Positions 5,725 through 11,927 of a DNA stretch of 12,216 bases are shown here, in pieces. The stretch is from positions 1 through 12,216 of the forward strand of contig JAGXHD010000125.1 of assembly GCA_024636395.1 (NCBI GenBank), in the 5' to 3' direction. The translations under genes and the position numbers were made by a program. The notes below the pieces were generated by a model, which did no database searches, was not told where the DNA came from, and saw nothing but the letters and a program-made list of their open reading frames with translations. This stretch comes from Sulfitobacter sp. GTDB lineage: Bacteria; Pseudomonadota; Alphaproteobacteria; Rhodobacterales; Rhodobacteraceae. Every line of letters begins with the position of its first letter. Position 1 is the stretch's first letter.

Positions 5725-7311
5725 ATGTATTACCAGAAATTCCTTGCCCCTCTGGCGTTCACGCTGAGTCTGACGGCGGCTTGGGCCGCATCGGCCCAGA
5801 CGCTAACGATGGGGGTGCGCGGCGGACCTGAATCAATGGATCCGCATTTCTCCGCGCTCGGCTCTCATGCCGAAGCGGCCAAGCATATCTTTGACACGCT
5901 GGTCTGGTCGGGCACCGATCTCCAGATCGAGCCGGGCCTCGCTACTAGCTGGACCGCGATTGACGACGACACGTGGGAATTCAAGCTGCGCGAAGGCGTG
6001 AAGTTTCATGACGGCTCCGACTTCGACGCGGAGGACGTGAAATTTTCGATCGAGCGTATTCCCGTCGTGACCGGTCCCACAACGACGGCGATCTACGTGC
6101 GCCGCGTGGAAAGTGTCGACATCATCGACCCTTATACCGTGCACATCAACACAGACGGCCAGGCGGCCACCCTGCCCAATGACTTCATCCGCCTGTTCAT
6201 CGTGTCCTCGGACGCGGCAGCCGAATATTCCACACAGGAAACGGCCGCTGAGGGCTTTAACTCGGGTGCTGCGACCATTGGCACAGGCCCCTACAAATAC
6301 GTCAGCTGGGAGCCAAACGGCGATCTGGTGCTTGAACGTTTCAACGATTATTGGCGCGGCATGGGCGCGTGGGAGACGGTGATCCGTAAGGAAATCCCCA
6401 ACGACAGTTCCCGTCTGGCGGCGCTTAAGGCGGGTCAGGTGGACGTGATCAACTATGTCTCCTCCGTCGACTATCTGGCGTTGCAACAGGACGCGGACAT
6501 CGACACTGTGATCGGCGACAGCGTTTATATCATGAACCTGCAATTGGACCAGCGCGAGGACACGCCGATGGTTCGCGCCAACGACGGCTCCGAACTGGAT
6601 GAAAATCCGTTCCGTGATCTGAAGGTTCGTCAGGCTATCGATTACGCCATCGACCGCGAAACCATGGTCGAGATCGTGCTGGAAGGTCTGGGCAAACCCG
6701 CCAACCAAATGATGCCGGTCGATTTCTTCGGCTCGAACACGGACATTCCGATGCCGGAGTACGATCCAGCCAAGGCCCGCGAACTGCTGGCAGATGCAGG
6801 CTATCCCGATGGCTTCCAGGTCGATCTTTATTGCACCAGTGACCGTTTGCCGGGCGATGCGGCAATCTGCCAGGGTCTGGGTCAGATGCTGACGCAGGCG
6901 GGAATCACGACGAACGTGAACGCCATCTCGAAAACCGTCTATTTCCCCGCTCAGGCGCGGCTGGATTATTCGATGTTCATGAACGGTTGGGGCACCTTGA
7001 CCGGTGAGGCATCCTACACTCTGGGCAGCCTTGCACACTCCAACGATCCCGACCTCAAACTGGGCGCGTTCAATCGTATCGAATATAAAAATGACGAGGT
7101 TGACACGCTGCTGCAAACGGGCGCCACGATGATGGACGCGACCGCGCGCCGCGCCGCCTACGAAGATGCAATGGCAAAGGTGATGGCGGACAAAGCCTAT
7201 ATCTCGCTGGTGCAACTCCAGACCGTCTGGGCCGCCAAAGCAGGCACCCTGACGTTCGAGCCGCGCTTTGACGAGGACACGCTGGCGTTCTACATCACGC
7301 CTGCGTCCTGA
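5725..7311 (+). CDS. Periplasmic substrate-binding protein of a peptide-type ABC importer (SBP_bac_5)
   Basis: A 528-aa solute-binding protein of the DppA/OppA/NikA class. A Sec signal peptide covers residues 1-24 (lysine at 5, hydrophobic core 6-20, signal peptidase I site ASA before Q25); there is no lipobox cysteine, so the mature protein is soluble in the periplasm. Typical family landmarks follow: PESMDPHFSALGSHAEAAKH near the mature N-terminus, LATSW, WEFKLREGVKFHDGS, and FSIERI, then the second lobe with ALKAGQVDVI, DLKVRQAIDYAIDRETMVEI, and KARELLADAGYPDGF. Length is normal for the family. It delivers the ligand to the permease pair encoded next. Translation starts at the ATG preceded by AGGAAGGGAA; the gene is bracketed by two hairpins (5684-5704 and 7326-7361), which may favour high expression over the permeases. 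Family members bind peptides, nickel chelates, opines or oligosaccharides, so the ligand is open. Confidence 0.93.
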   Translation: MYYQKFLAPLAFTLSLTAAWAASAQTLTMGVRGGPESMDPHFSALGSHAEAAKHIFDTLVWSGTDLQIEPGLATSWTAIDDDTWEFKLREGVKFHDGSDFDAEDVKFSIERIPVVTGPTTTAIYVRRVESVDIIDPYTVHINTDGQAATLPNDFIRLFIVSSDAAAEYSTQETAAEGFNSGAATIGTGPYKYVSWEPNGDLVLERFNDYWRGMGAWETVIRKEIPNDSSRLAALKAGQVDVINYVSSVDYLALQQDADIDTVIGDSVYIMNLQLDQREDTPMVRANDGSELDENPFRDLKVRQAIDYAIDRETMVEIVLEGLGKPANQMMPVDFFGSNTDIPMPEYDPAKARELLADAGYPDGFQVDLYCTSDRLPGDAAICQGLGQMLTQAGITTNVNAISKTVYFPAQARLDYSMFMNGWGTLTGEASYTLGSLAHSNDPDLKLGAFNRIEYKNDEVDTLLQTGATMMDATARRAAYEDAMAKVMADKAYISLVQLQTVWAAKAGTLTFEPRFDEDTLAFYITPAS

Positions 7312-7325
7312 TCGAGTACTCTACA

Positions 7326-7361
7326 TTTGGGCCGGGCGGTGATCATGCCGCTCGGCCCGAA
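7326..7361 (+). promoter_or_regulatory. Long intercistronic hairpin between binding-protein and permease genes
   Basis: GGGCCGGGCGG (7329-7339) pairs with CCGCTCGGCCC (7348-7358) as 11 pairs including one G-T wobble, and TTT (7326-7328) can pair with GAA (7359-7361) to make 14. The 8-base loop is TGATCATG. It starts 14 bases after the binding-protein stop and ends 23 bases before the permease start. No T-run follows, so it is more likely an mRNA-stabilising or partially attenuating element than a full terminator. Such structures are known between binding-protein and permease genes of ABC operons (malE-malF is the standard case). Confidence 0.75.
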
Positions 7362-7384
7362 CTATTCTCCGAGAGGGAGAGCGG

Positions 7385-8359
7385 ATGCTCGGCTTTATAA
7401 TCCAGCGTTTCATTCAGGCAGTCGGCGTCATGGCCGTGATGTCGGTGATAGTATTTTTCGGCGTCTATGCCATCGGCAATCCCATCGACATCGTGATCCC
7501 GCCCGACGCCACGCAGGAAATTCGGCTGGAGGCGATCCGCAGGCTGGGCCTCGACCGGCCGCTCTATGAGCAATACTTCACGTTTCTGGCCAACCTTTTG
7601 CAAGGCGATCTTGGGCGGTCCTTCGTTTATAACATGCCAGTGCTGGAGCTGATTGGCGGGCGGCTGCCTGCAACGCTCGAACTGGTGCTGATCTCTGTTA
7701 TTTCGGCCACAGTGCTAGGCGTCTCGTTGGGAATCTATGCGGGCTACCGGCCCGACAGTTGGGTTTCCAAAACCATCATGGCCGTCTCCGTCCTCGGCTT
7801 TTCGGTGCCTTCGTTCTGGGTGGGGCTGATCCTGATTTTGTTTTTCGCGGTGCACCTGGGGTGGCTGCCTGCGGGCGGGCGCGGGGATACGGTGATGATC
7901 TGGGGCGTGGCGTGGTCGTTCCCCACGCTCAACGGCCTGTCGCATATCGCTCTGCCCGCGGTAAATCTGGCGCTGTTCAAGCTTGCCATGATGATCCGTC
8001 TGGCGCGCGCCGGCACGCGCGAGATCATGCTCACCGATACGATCAAATTCGCCCGTGCAGCGGGTCTGTCAGAGGCGACGATATTGCGACGTCATCTACT
8101 GAAACTCATCTCGATTCCGATTATTACCGTCTTCGGGCTCGAGCTCGGCTCGACGCTCGCCTTTGCAGTGGTAACGGAGACGATCTTCAGTTGGCCCGGC
8201 GTGGGTAAGCTGATCATCGACAGCATCGCCGTGCTCGATCGGCCCGTGATGGTCGCCTATCTCATCCTTGTGGCGTTCCTTTTCGTCACCATCAACTTCG
8301 TCATTGATCTGGTGTTCGCACTCATTGATCCCCGTGTCCGCGACGGGGCGTCCGCATGA
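7385..8359 (+). CDS. ABC importer permease, DppB/OppB-type
   Basis: Inner-membrane permease of 324 aa. The N-terminus MLGFIIQRFIQAVGVMAVMS contains the first membrane segment of the DppB class, followed by the usual periplasmic stretch with RLGLDRPLYEQYF and GDLGRSF (75-80). Further membrane segments lie about 96-120, 130-156, 186-206, 244-266 and 288-314. The coupling loop that docks on the ATPase is RAAGLSEATILRRHLLK (224-240) with the conserved glycine G227 present. EIFSWPG-like text appears as TIFSWPGVGKL (266-276) and the end ALIDPRVR is typical. The ribosome binding site is GAGAGGGAGA, and the gene follows the intercistronic hairpin. It pairs with the next permease to form the channel. 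Confidence 0.94.
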   Translation: MLGFIIQRFIQAVGVMAVMSVIVFFGVYAIGNPIDIVIPPDATQEIRLEAIRRLGLDRPLYEQYFTFLANLLQGDLGRSFVYNMPVLELIGGRLPATLELVLISVISATVLGVSLGIYAGYRPDSWVSKTIMAVSVLGFSVPSFWVGLILILFFAVHLGWLPAGGRGDTVMIWGVAWSFPTLNGLSHIALPAVNLALFKLAMMIRLARAGTREIMLTDTIKFARAAGLSEATILRRHLLKLISIPIITVFGLELGSTLAFAVVTETIFSWPGVGKLIIDSIAVLDRPVMVAYLILVAFLFVTINFVIDLVFALIDPRVRDGASA

Positions 8360-9237
8360 GCGCGGGACCAAGCCGCCTTGCGCTTTTCTGGGCCGAGTAC
8401 AGCGAGAACAAGATTGCCGTGCTCGCGCTGGTCGTCGTCGTGGTGATGATCCTGCTGGCGCTATTTGCCGCCCTGATCTCACCACAGAACCCCTATGATC
8501 TGGCCAACCTGTCGCTTCGCGACAGCCGCAGACCGCCGGGATTTGTCGGAAGTGGTGGCTATACCCATATCCTCGGTACCGATCCGCAGGGGCGCGATCT
8601 GTTGTCGGCTATTTTCTACGGCCTGCGCATTTCGATCCAGATCGGGCTGGCGGCGGGATTTGTCTCGCTCTCCATCGGTACCACGCTCGGCATCCTTGCC
8701 GCCTATCTAGGCGGTCGGGTCGAAACGCTGATCATGCGGCTGGTAGATCTTCAGCTGTCGTTCCCTGCAATCCTGCTGGCGTTGGTGATCGTGGCGCTGC
8801 TAGGACAGGGCAAAGCACAGCTGATTGGTGCACTGGTCGCGGCGCAATATGCCTATTTTGCACGCACGGCTTACGGCGCGGCGAAGGCCGAGCGCGGCAA
8901 GGATTATATCGAGGCAGCGCTTGCCACCCCACTTAGTGCACGGCTGGTTTTGTGGCGACACATGCTGCCCAACTGCACGCCGCCACTTATCGTCGTGGCG
9001 ACCGTGCAAATCGCCAATTCCATCTCGCTGGAGGCGACGCTCAGTTTTCTGGGGCTGGGCCTGCCCGTCACCGAGCCATCGCTGGGCATGCTGATTTCCA
9101 ACGGCTTTCCCTATATGATGAGTGGACGTTACTGGATTTCCGTCTATCCCGGTGTCGCACTGATCATTCTGATCGTGGCGATCAATATCGTCGGCGATCA
9201 GGTACGTGACCAATTTAATCCGAGGTTGCGTAAATGA
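8356..9237 (+). CDS. ABC importer permease, DppC/OppC-type
   Basis: Inner-membrane permease of 293 aa, second half of the translocation pore. The N-terminal segment NKIAVLALVVVVVMILLALF (18-37) is the first helix, followed by a periplasmic region with the DppC hallmark LGTDPQGRDLLS (73-84). Five further helices span about 92-118, 136-150, 154-172, 205-224 and 264-281. SLEATLSFLGLGLP (224-237) is family-typical. The ATPase-coupling loop reads EAALATPLSARLVLWRHMLP (186-205): the EAA and RHMLP parts are conserved but the usual glycine is a proline (P192). The ATG overlaps the stop of the upstream permease (ATGA), and its own stop overlaps the following ATPase start. Confidence 0.94.
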   Translation: MSAGPSRLALFWAEYSENKIAVLALVVVVVMILLALFAALISPQNPYDLANLSLRDSRRPPGFVGSGGYTHILGTDPQGRDLLSAIFYGLRISIQIGLAAGFVSLSIGTTLGILAAYLGGRVETLIMRLVDLQLSFPAILLALVIVALLGQGKAQLIGALVAAQYAYFARTAYGAAKAERGKDYIEAALATPLSARLVLWRHMLPNCTPPLIVVATVQIANSISLEATLSFLGLGLPVTEPSLGMLISNGFPYMMSGRYWISVYPGVALIILIVAINIVGDQVRDQFNPRLRK

Positions 9238-10217
9238 CGGTTCCAGCGCTCAGCGTCCAAGGTTTGACAACCCATTTTTTCACCCGCGCAGGTGTGGTCA
9301 AGGCCGTCGATGGTGTGTCCTTTGATCTGGCGCAGGGCGAGATCATGGGGCTGGTCGGCGAAAGCGGTTCGGGCAAGACCGTGACCGGCTTTTCCCTGCT
9401 GGGGCTGGTCGATCCACCGGGCCGCATCGTCGAAGGATCGATCAAGCTCAACGGGACCGAGCTGACGACCCTTTCGGGTTCAGCCCTGCGAGCGCGGCGG
9501 GGGCGCGAGATCTCAATGATCTTTCAGGATCCTATTGCAACGCTCAATCCGCTTTTGACCATCGGCCAGCAGATGCAATTGGCAATCGCTGCGCACGAGC
9601 GGCTGGGCAAACGCGCCGCCCTTGCCCGCTGTACCGAGCTGTTGACCCAAGTGGGGATTCCATCGGCCGAGGCGCGCTTGCGGGCCTATCCCCACGAGTT
9701 CTCCGGCGGAATGCGGCAACGGGTGGCGATTGCCATCGCCTTGCTGCACCGCCCCGCCGTCTTGGTCGCAGATGAACCGACGACAGCCCTCGACGTCTCG
9801 ATCCAGGCGCAGATCCTTCTGCAGATGCGCGAGCTTGCGGCCGAGACAGGCACCGCGATGATCTGGATCAGCCATGACCTTGCGGTGGTGTCGAGCCTGG
9901 CCACCAAACTGGCCGTGATGTATGCGGGCAAGATCGTCGAGCAAGGACCGACCGCGGCCCTGCTGCGTGATCCACGCCATCCCTATACCGCAGGTCTGAT
10001 CGCCTCGCTGCCCGCGATGACCACGCCCGGCACGCCGCTCACCCAGATCCGCGGCACTACGCCATCGCTGCTGTCCCTTCCACCCGGCTGCCCCTTTGCG
10101 CCGCGCTGTGACAAACAAACGGAAGCCTGCGTGCAAAAGCCGGCAATGACATTGGATGGCCCGCGCGGCTGGCGGTGTTTCCATCCGGTAGGCCAGACCG
10201 CAGGAGCACCGACATGA
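9234..10217 (+). CDS. ABC importer ATPase, DppD/OppD-type
   Basis: Cytoplasmic ATP-binding subunit of 327 aa. Walker A GESGSGKT is at 42-49, Q-loop Q98 in FQDP, signature FSGGM at 156-160, Walker B VLVADEP with D180/E181, and H-loop H214 in ISHD. The oligopeptide-transporter C-terminal extension begins near 240 (HPYTAGL at 249-255) and carries four cysteines, C286, C292, C299 and C315; in this class such cysteines have been reported to bind a [4Fe-4S] cluster. It forms a heterodimer with the next ATPase and drives both permeases. Start overlaps the previous stop (ATGA at 9234-9237), with GAGG upstream. All catalytic residues are intact. Confidence 0.95.
   Translation: MTVPALSVQGLTTHFFTRAGVVKAVDGVSFDLAQGEIMGLVGESGSGKTVTGFSLLGLVDPPGRIVEGSIKLNGTELTTLSGSALRARRGREISMIFQDPIATLNPLLTIGQQMQLAIAAHERLGKRAALARCTELLTQVGIPSAEARLRAYPHEFSGGMRQRVAIAIALLHRPAVLVADEPTTALDVSIQAQILLQMRELAAETGTAMIWISHDLAVVSSLATKLAVMYAGKIVEQGPTAALLRDPRHPYTAGLIASLPAMTTPGTPLTQIRGTTPSLLSLPPGCPFAPRCDKQTEACVQKPAMTLDGPRGWRCFHPVGQTAGAPT
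10202..10206 (+). promoter_or_regulatory. Ribosome binding site of the second ATPase
   Basis: AGGAG, 7 bases before the ATG at 10214. Together with the ATGA overlap it fixes this start rather than the in-frame ATG at 10175. Confidence 0.8.
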
Positions 10218-11227
10218 GCGCCTTTCTGACCATCGACAACGTGAGCAGACTTTTCGGCCCCAAGCTCAACACCGGCGAAAAGATCGCGGTCAAGCTGGGT
10301 GGGAAGGTCGAGACACGCTCGGTCCGGGCGGTGTCGGACGTGACGCTGTCGGTGAGCAAAGGCGAGACACTGGGGCTGGTGGGTGAATCGGGGTGTGGCA
10401 AATCAACCCTGGGCCGCCTGATCGCAGGTATCCTGCCCCCCAGCAGCGGAACAGTGACGATTGAAGGCGTTCCGGTTATGTCGAACGGTAAAAAAGTGAC
10501 GACCCGCGTGCAAACTGTGTTCCAGGACCCCTTTGCGAGCCTTGATCCGCGCATGAAGGTAGGCGAGACGGTTGCCGAAGGTCCCATCGCCCATGGCCTG
10601 ACAACACGGGCCAATTCCAAAGCCTACGTTGCGGAATGGTTTGAGCGTGTGGGCCTTGATCCGGTCTGGGTTGACCGCTATCCGCACCAATTTTCGGGTG
10701 GCCAACGCCAGCGTATCGCTATCGCGCGCGCGCTCGCGATGCAGCCAGACTTGCTGATCTGCGATGAGCCTGTCGCCTCGCTTGACGTCTCGATCCAGGC
10801 GCAAATAATCAATCTGTTTCTGGAACTGACCAAGAGGCTTAATCTCACTTGCGTGTTCATCAGCCATGATCTGTCGGTGGTGCAGCACGTCAGCGACCGC
10901 GTCGCCGTGATGTATTTGGGCCGCATCGTAGAACTGGGGCCAGTGGCACAGGTCTTTGGTCACCCTGCGCACCCCTATACCGCCGCTCTGTTCGGAAGTG
11001 TGCCGAAACTGGTTTTGGACGCCGACGAACTGGTCCATTTCGACACAATCGCAGGAGAGGTCCCTTCGCCTCTCTCACCACCTGCTGGCTGCTATTACCA
11101 CCCCCGTTGTCCGCTGGCATCGTCAGGGTGTCGTACAGCGCCGCCTCCGACGACCCCCGTTTCGGATGTGCGCAGCGTGGCGTGCTACCATTCGGATCAA
11201 CAGCTCGACCGGGCCAAGCGGAGCTAG
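10214..11227 (+). CDS. ABC importer ATPase, DppF/OppF-type
   Basis: Cytoplasmic ATP-binding subunit of 337 aa, partner of the preceding ATPase. It has the DppF-like insertion after the first strand (about residues 14-37) before VRAVSDVTL. Walker A GESGCGKS is at 57-64, Q-loop Q104 in FQDP, signature FSGGQRQR at 160-167, Walker B LLICDEP with D184/E185, and H-loop H218 in ISHD. The C-terminal extension includes HPYTAALFGSVP and SPLSPPAGCYYHPRCP, with cysteines C293, C299, C306 and C324 in nearly the same spacing as in the first ATPase. Start: ATGA overlap with the upstream stop and an AGGAG site. It is the last gene of the importer operon; 200 bases downstream the insertion-sequence debris begins. 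Confidence 0.95.
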   Translation: MSAFLTIDNVSRLFGPKLNTGEKIAVKLGGKVETRSVRAVSDVTLSVSKGETLGLVGESGCGKSTLGRLIAGILPPSSGTVTIEGVPVMSNGKKVTTRVQTVFQDPFASLDPRMKVGETVAEGPIAHGLTTRANSKAYVAEWFERVGLDPVWVDRYPHQFSGGQRQRIAIARALAMQPDLLICDEPVASLDVSIQAQIINLFLELTKRLNLTCVFISHDLSVVQHVSDRVAVMYLGRIVELGPVAQVFGHPAHPYTAALFGSVPKLVLDADELVHFDTIAGEVPSPLSPPAGCYYHPRCPLASSGCRTAPPPTTPVSDVRSVACYHSDQQLDRAKRS

Positions 11228-11233
11228 AATAAT

Positions 11234-11261
11234 CAGGCACATCAGCCTGCAACATTGTTTT
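11234..11261 (+). terminator. Weak hairpin after the importer operon, possible terminator
   Basis: CAGGC (11234-11238) and GCCTG (11245-11249) form a 5-bp stem with loop ACATCA, followed after about 8 bases by TTGTTTTG. The stem is short and the T-run is displaced, so this is at best a weak terminator. No better candidate is visible between the operon end and the IS1380 remnant. Confidence 0.3.
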
Positions 11262-11317
11262 GATCTAAAGCACCCATGAAGATAGCGTTGTCAATGCTGC
11301 GTCTGAAAGGCTTTCTA

Positions 11318-11574
11318 GCCCGAATAATTCATGAAGATGTGGCGAGGGTGGCGTAAGCTTTTGAAAGCAGGCATTTTTCGGTTGTCTCGACCAAGGTTTC
11401 CAGTTTCCAAGGCACGTCCCCTCACCATGATGCAGTCTACCGCCGCCGCGCCCGCTTTGTCACCCTTGAACGGCAAACCCGTCCTCCTCAATTTTGACGG
11501 CGCGGAGATGAGCTCCGATGCCGGCCTGTCACTCCTGCGGGAGGTCGAACGCCGGAACGATCTGGCGGGTCTGG
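11318..11574 (+). mobile_element. Left-end remnant of an IS1380-family insertion sequence
   Basis: The segment carries the 5' end of an IS1380-type transposase and the probable leader of the element. The left limit is set near the CCCGAATAATTCATGAA stretch (about 11319-11335), which is rich in overlapping palindromes (GAATAATTC, TTCATGAA) and looks like a transposon end. The right limit is where recognisable transposase text stops, near 11574. The matching opposite inverted repeat is not found downstream, so the element is a fragment. Boundaries are approximate. Confidence 0.55.
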
Positions 11575-11624
11575 TTGGTCCAGATACTTCTGACCAATCC
11601 CTCGTGTTGCACAACGGGGGTTGA
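11427..11624 (+). pseudogene. Truncated IS1380-family transposase (N-terminal part only)
   Basis: From the ATG at 11427 the frame reads MMQSTAAAPALSPLNGKPVL, then LNFDGAEMSSDAGLSLLREV and ERRNDLAGLV. This is the characteristic N-terminus of IS1380 transposases: the FDG, SSDAGL and LREVERR-DLAGL blocks in order. After LAGLV (codon ending near 11574) the family sequence, which should continue for some 400 residues, is lost; the frame runs through unrelated GPDTSDQSLVLHNGG to a stop. The DDE catalytic domain is absent, so it cannot transpose. The frame is open from an upstream ATG at 11331, but that part has no family resemblance and is probably leader. A 23-base hairpin sits exactly at the break. 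Confidence 0.75.
11575..11597. repeat. Inverted repeat at the IS1380 break point
   Basis: TTGGTC-C-AGA, loop TACT, TCT-GACCAA: a 9-bp stem with a single-base bulge at 11581. It starts directly where the transposase similarity ends. It may be the end of a second element that interrupted the IS, or a chance structure. Confidence 0.4.
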
Positions 11625-11697
11625 TTGAAAGACAGAACAGCTCCAACCTGCGCTGATAACATTTAGCCATAGAACATCGGTAGATGAGGACGAGACG

Positions 11698-11823
11698 ATG
11701 ATCGAAGCAGGTAAGCGACCTATACCAAGCCCGCCGCATGACCCAACACCAATGCCCGAGCCGGGACCTGATGTTCCGCCAGAGCCCAGGCCCGGTCCCA
11801 AGCCAATGATTACGCAAAATTGA
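11698..11823 (+). CDS. Proline-rich small protein (41 aa), unknown function
   Basis: A small ORF from ATG 11698 to TGA 11821-11823, with a good ribosome binding site (GAGGA about 6 bases upstream). The product starts MIEAGKRPIPSPPHDPTPMP and contains 15 prolines in 41 residues, arranged as an alternating P-x-P pattern from residue 8 to 36 with two PP pairs, ending KPMITQN. No membrane segment, signal peptide or known domain is visible; it would be extended and unstructured. It stands alone between two insertion-sequence fragments and is followed by a cluster of inverted repeats. I do not recognise it. The regular proline spacing and ribosome binding site favour a real gene, but short open frames in GC-rich DNA can arise by chance. 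Confidence 0.5.
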   Translation: MIEAGKRPIPSPPHDPTPMPEPGPDVPPEPRPGPKPMITQN

Positions 11824-11830
11824 AAGAGCC

Positions 11831-11845
11831 TGTGGAATTTCCACA
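11831..11845. repeat. Perfect 7-bp palindrome after the small ORF
   Basis: TGTGGAA-T-TTCCACA, starting 7 bases after the small-ORF stop. With a one-base centre it cannot form a good RNA loop at full length, so it looks more like a protein-binding DNA palindrome than a terminator. Confidence 0.45.
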
Positions 11846-11854
11846 ACGAAAGCG

Positions 11855-11874
11855 CACAGCGAACGCACGCTGTG
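11855..11874. repeat. Inverted repeat, possible RNA hairpin
   Basis: CACAGCG, loop AACGCA, CGCTGTG: perfect 7-bp stem. No T-run follows. It lies between the small ORF and the IS6 end. Confidence 0.45.
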
Positions 11875-11888
11875 GCGGCTATACGAAT

Positions 11889-11927
11889 AAGCCCCACACG
11901 GCTGTGAAGGTGTTTTAGGGGCTTTGT
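11889..11927 (+). terminator. Hairpin overlapping the IS6 end, possible terminator
   Basis: AAGCCCC (11889-11895) pairs with GGGGCTT (11918-11924), with ACAC/GTGT as an inner extension, followed by TGT. The loop is long and the T-run short, so termination of the small-ORF transcript is only possible. The right arm appears to coincide with the inverted-repeat end of the IS6 element. Confidence 0.35.

Noticed and set aside
5833..7215. A 460-codon minus-strand open frame opposite the binding-protein gene
   Set aside because: Composition is histidine/valine/arginine-rich with no domain, and the plus-strand frame is a clear solute-binding protein with signal peptide.
7326..7361. Intercistronic hairpin as an intrinsic terminator
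   Set aside because: No T-run follows the stem, and the permeases downstream clearly belong to the same operon.
10175..10213. Upstream start for the second ATPase
   Set aside because: It lies inside the previous ATPase gene; the ATG at 10214 has AGGAG at proper spacing and an ATGA overlap.
11275..11338. Nine-base direct repeat CATGAAGAT at 11275-11283 and 11330-11338 as a target-site duplication
   Set aside because: Both copies are on the same side of the IS1380 remnant, 55 bp apart, so they cannot flank it; likely chance.
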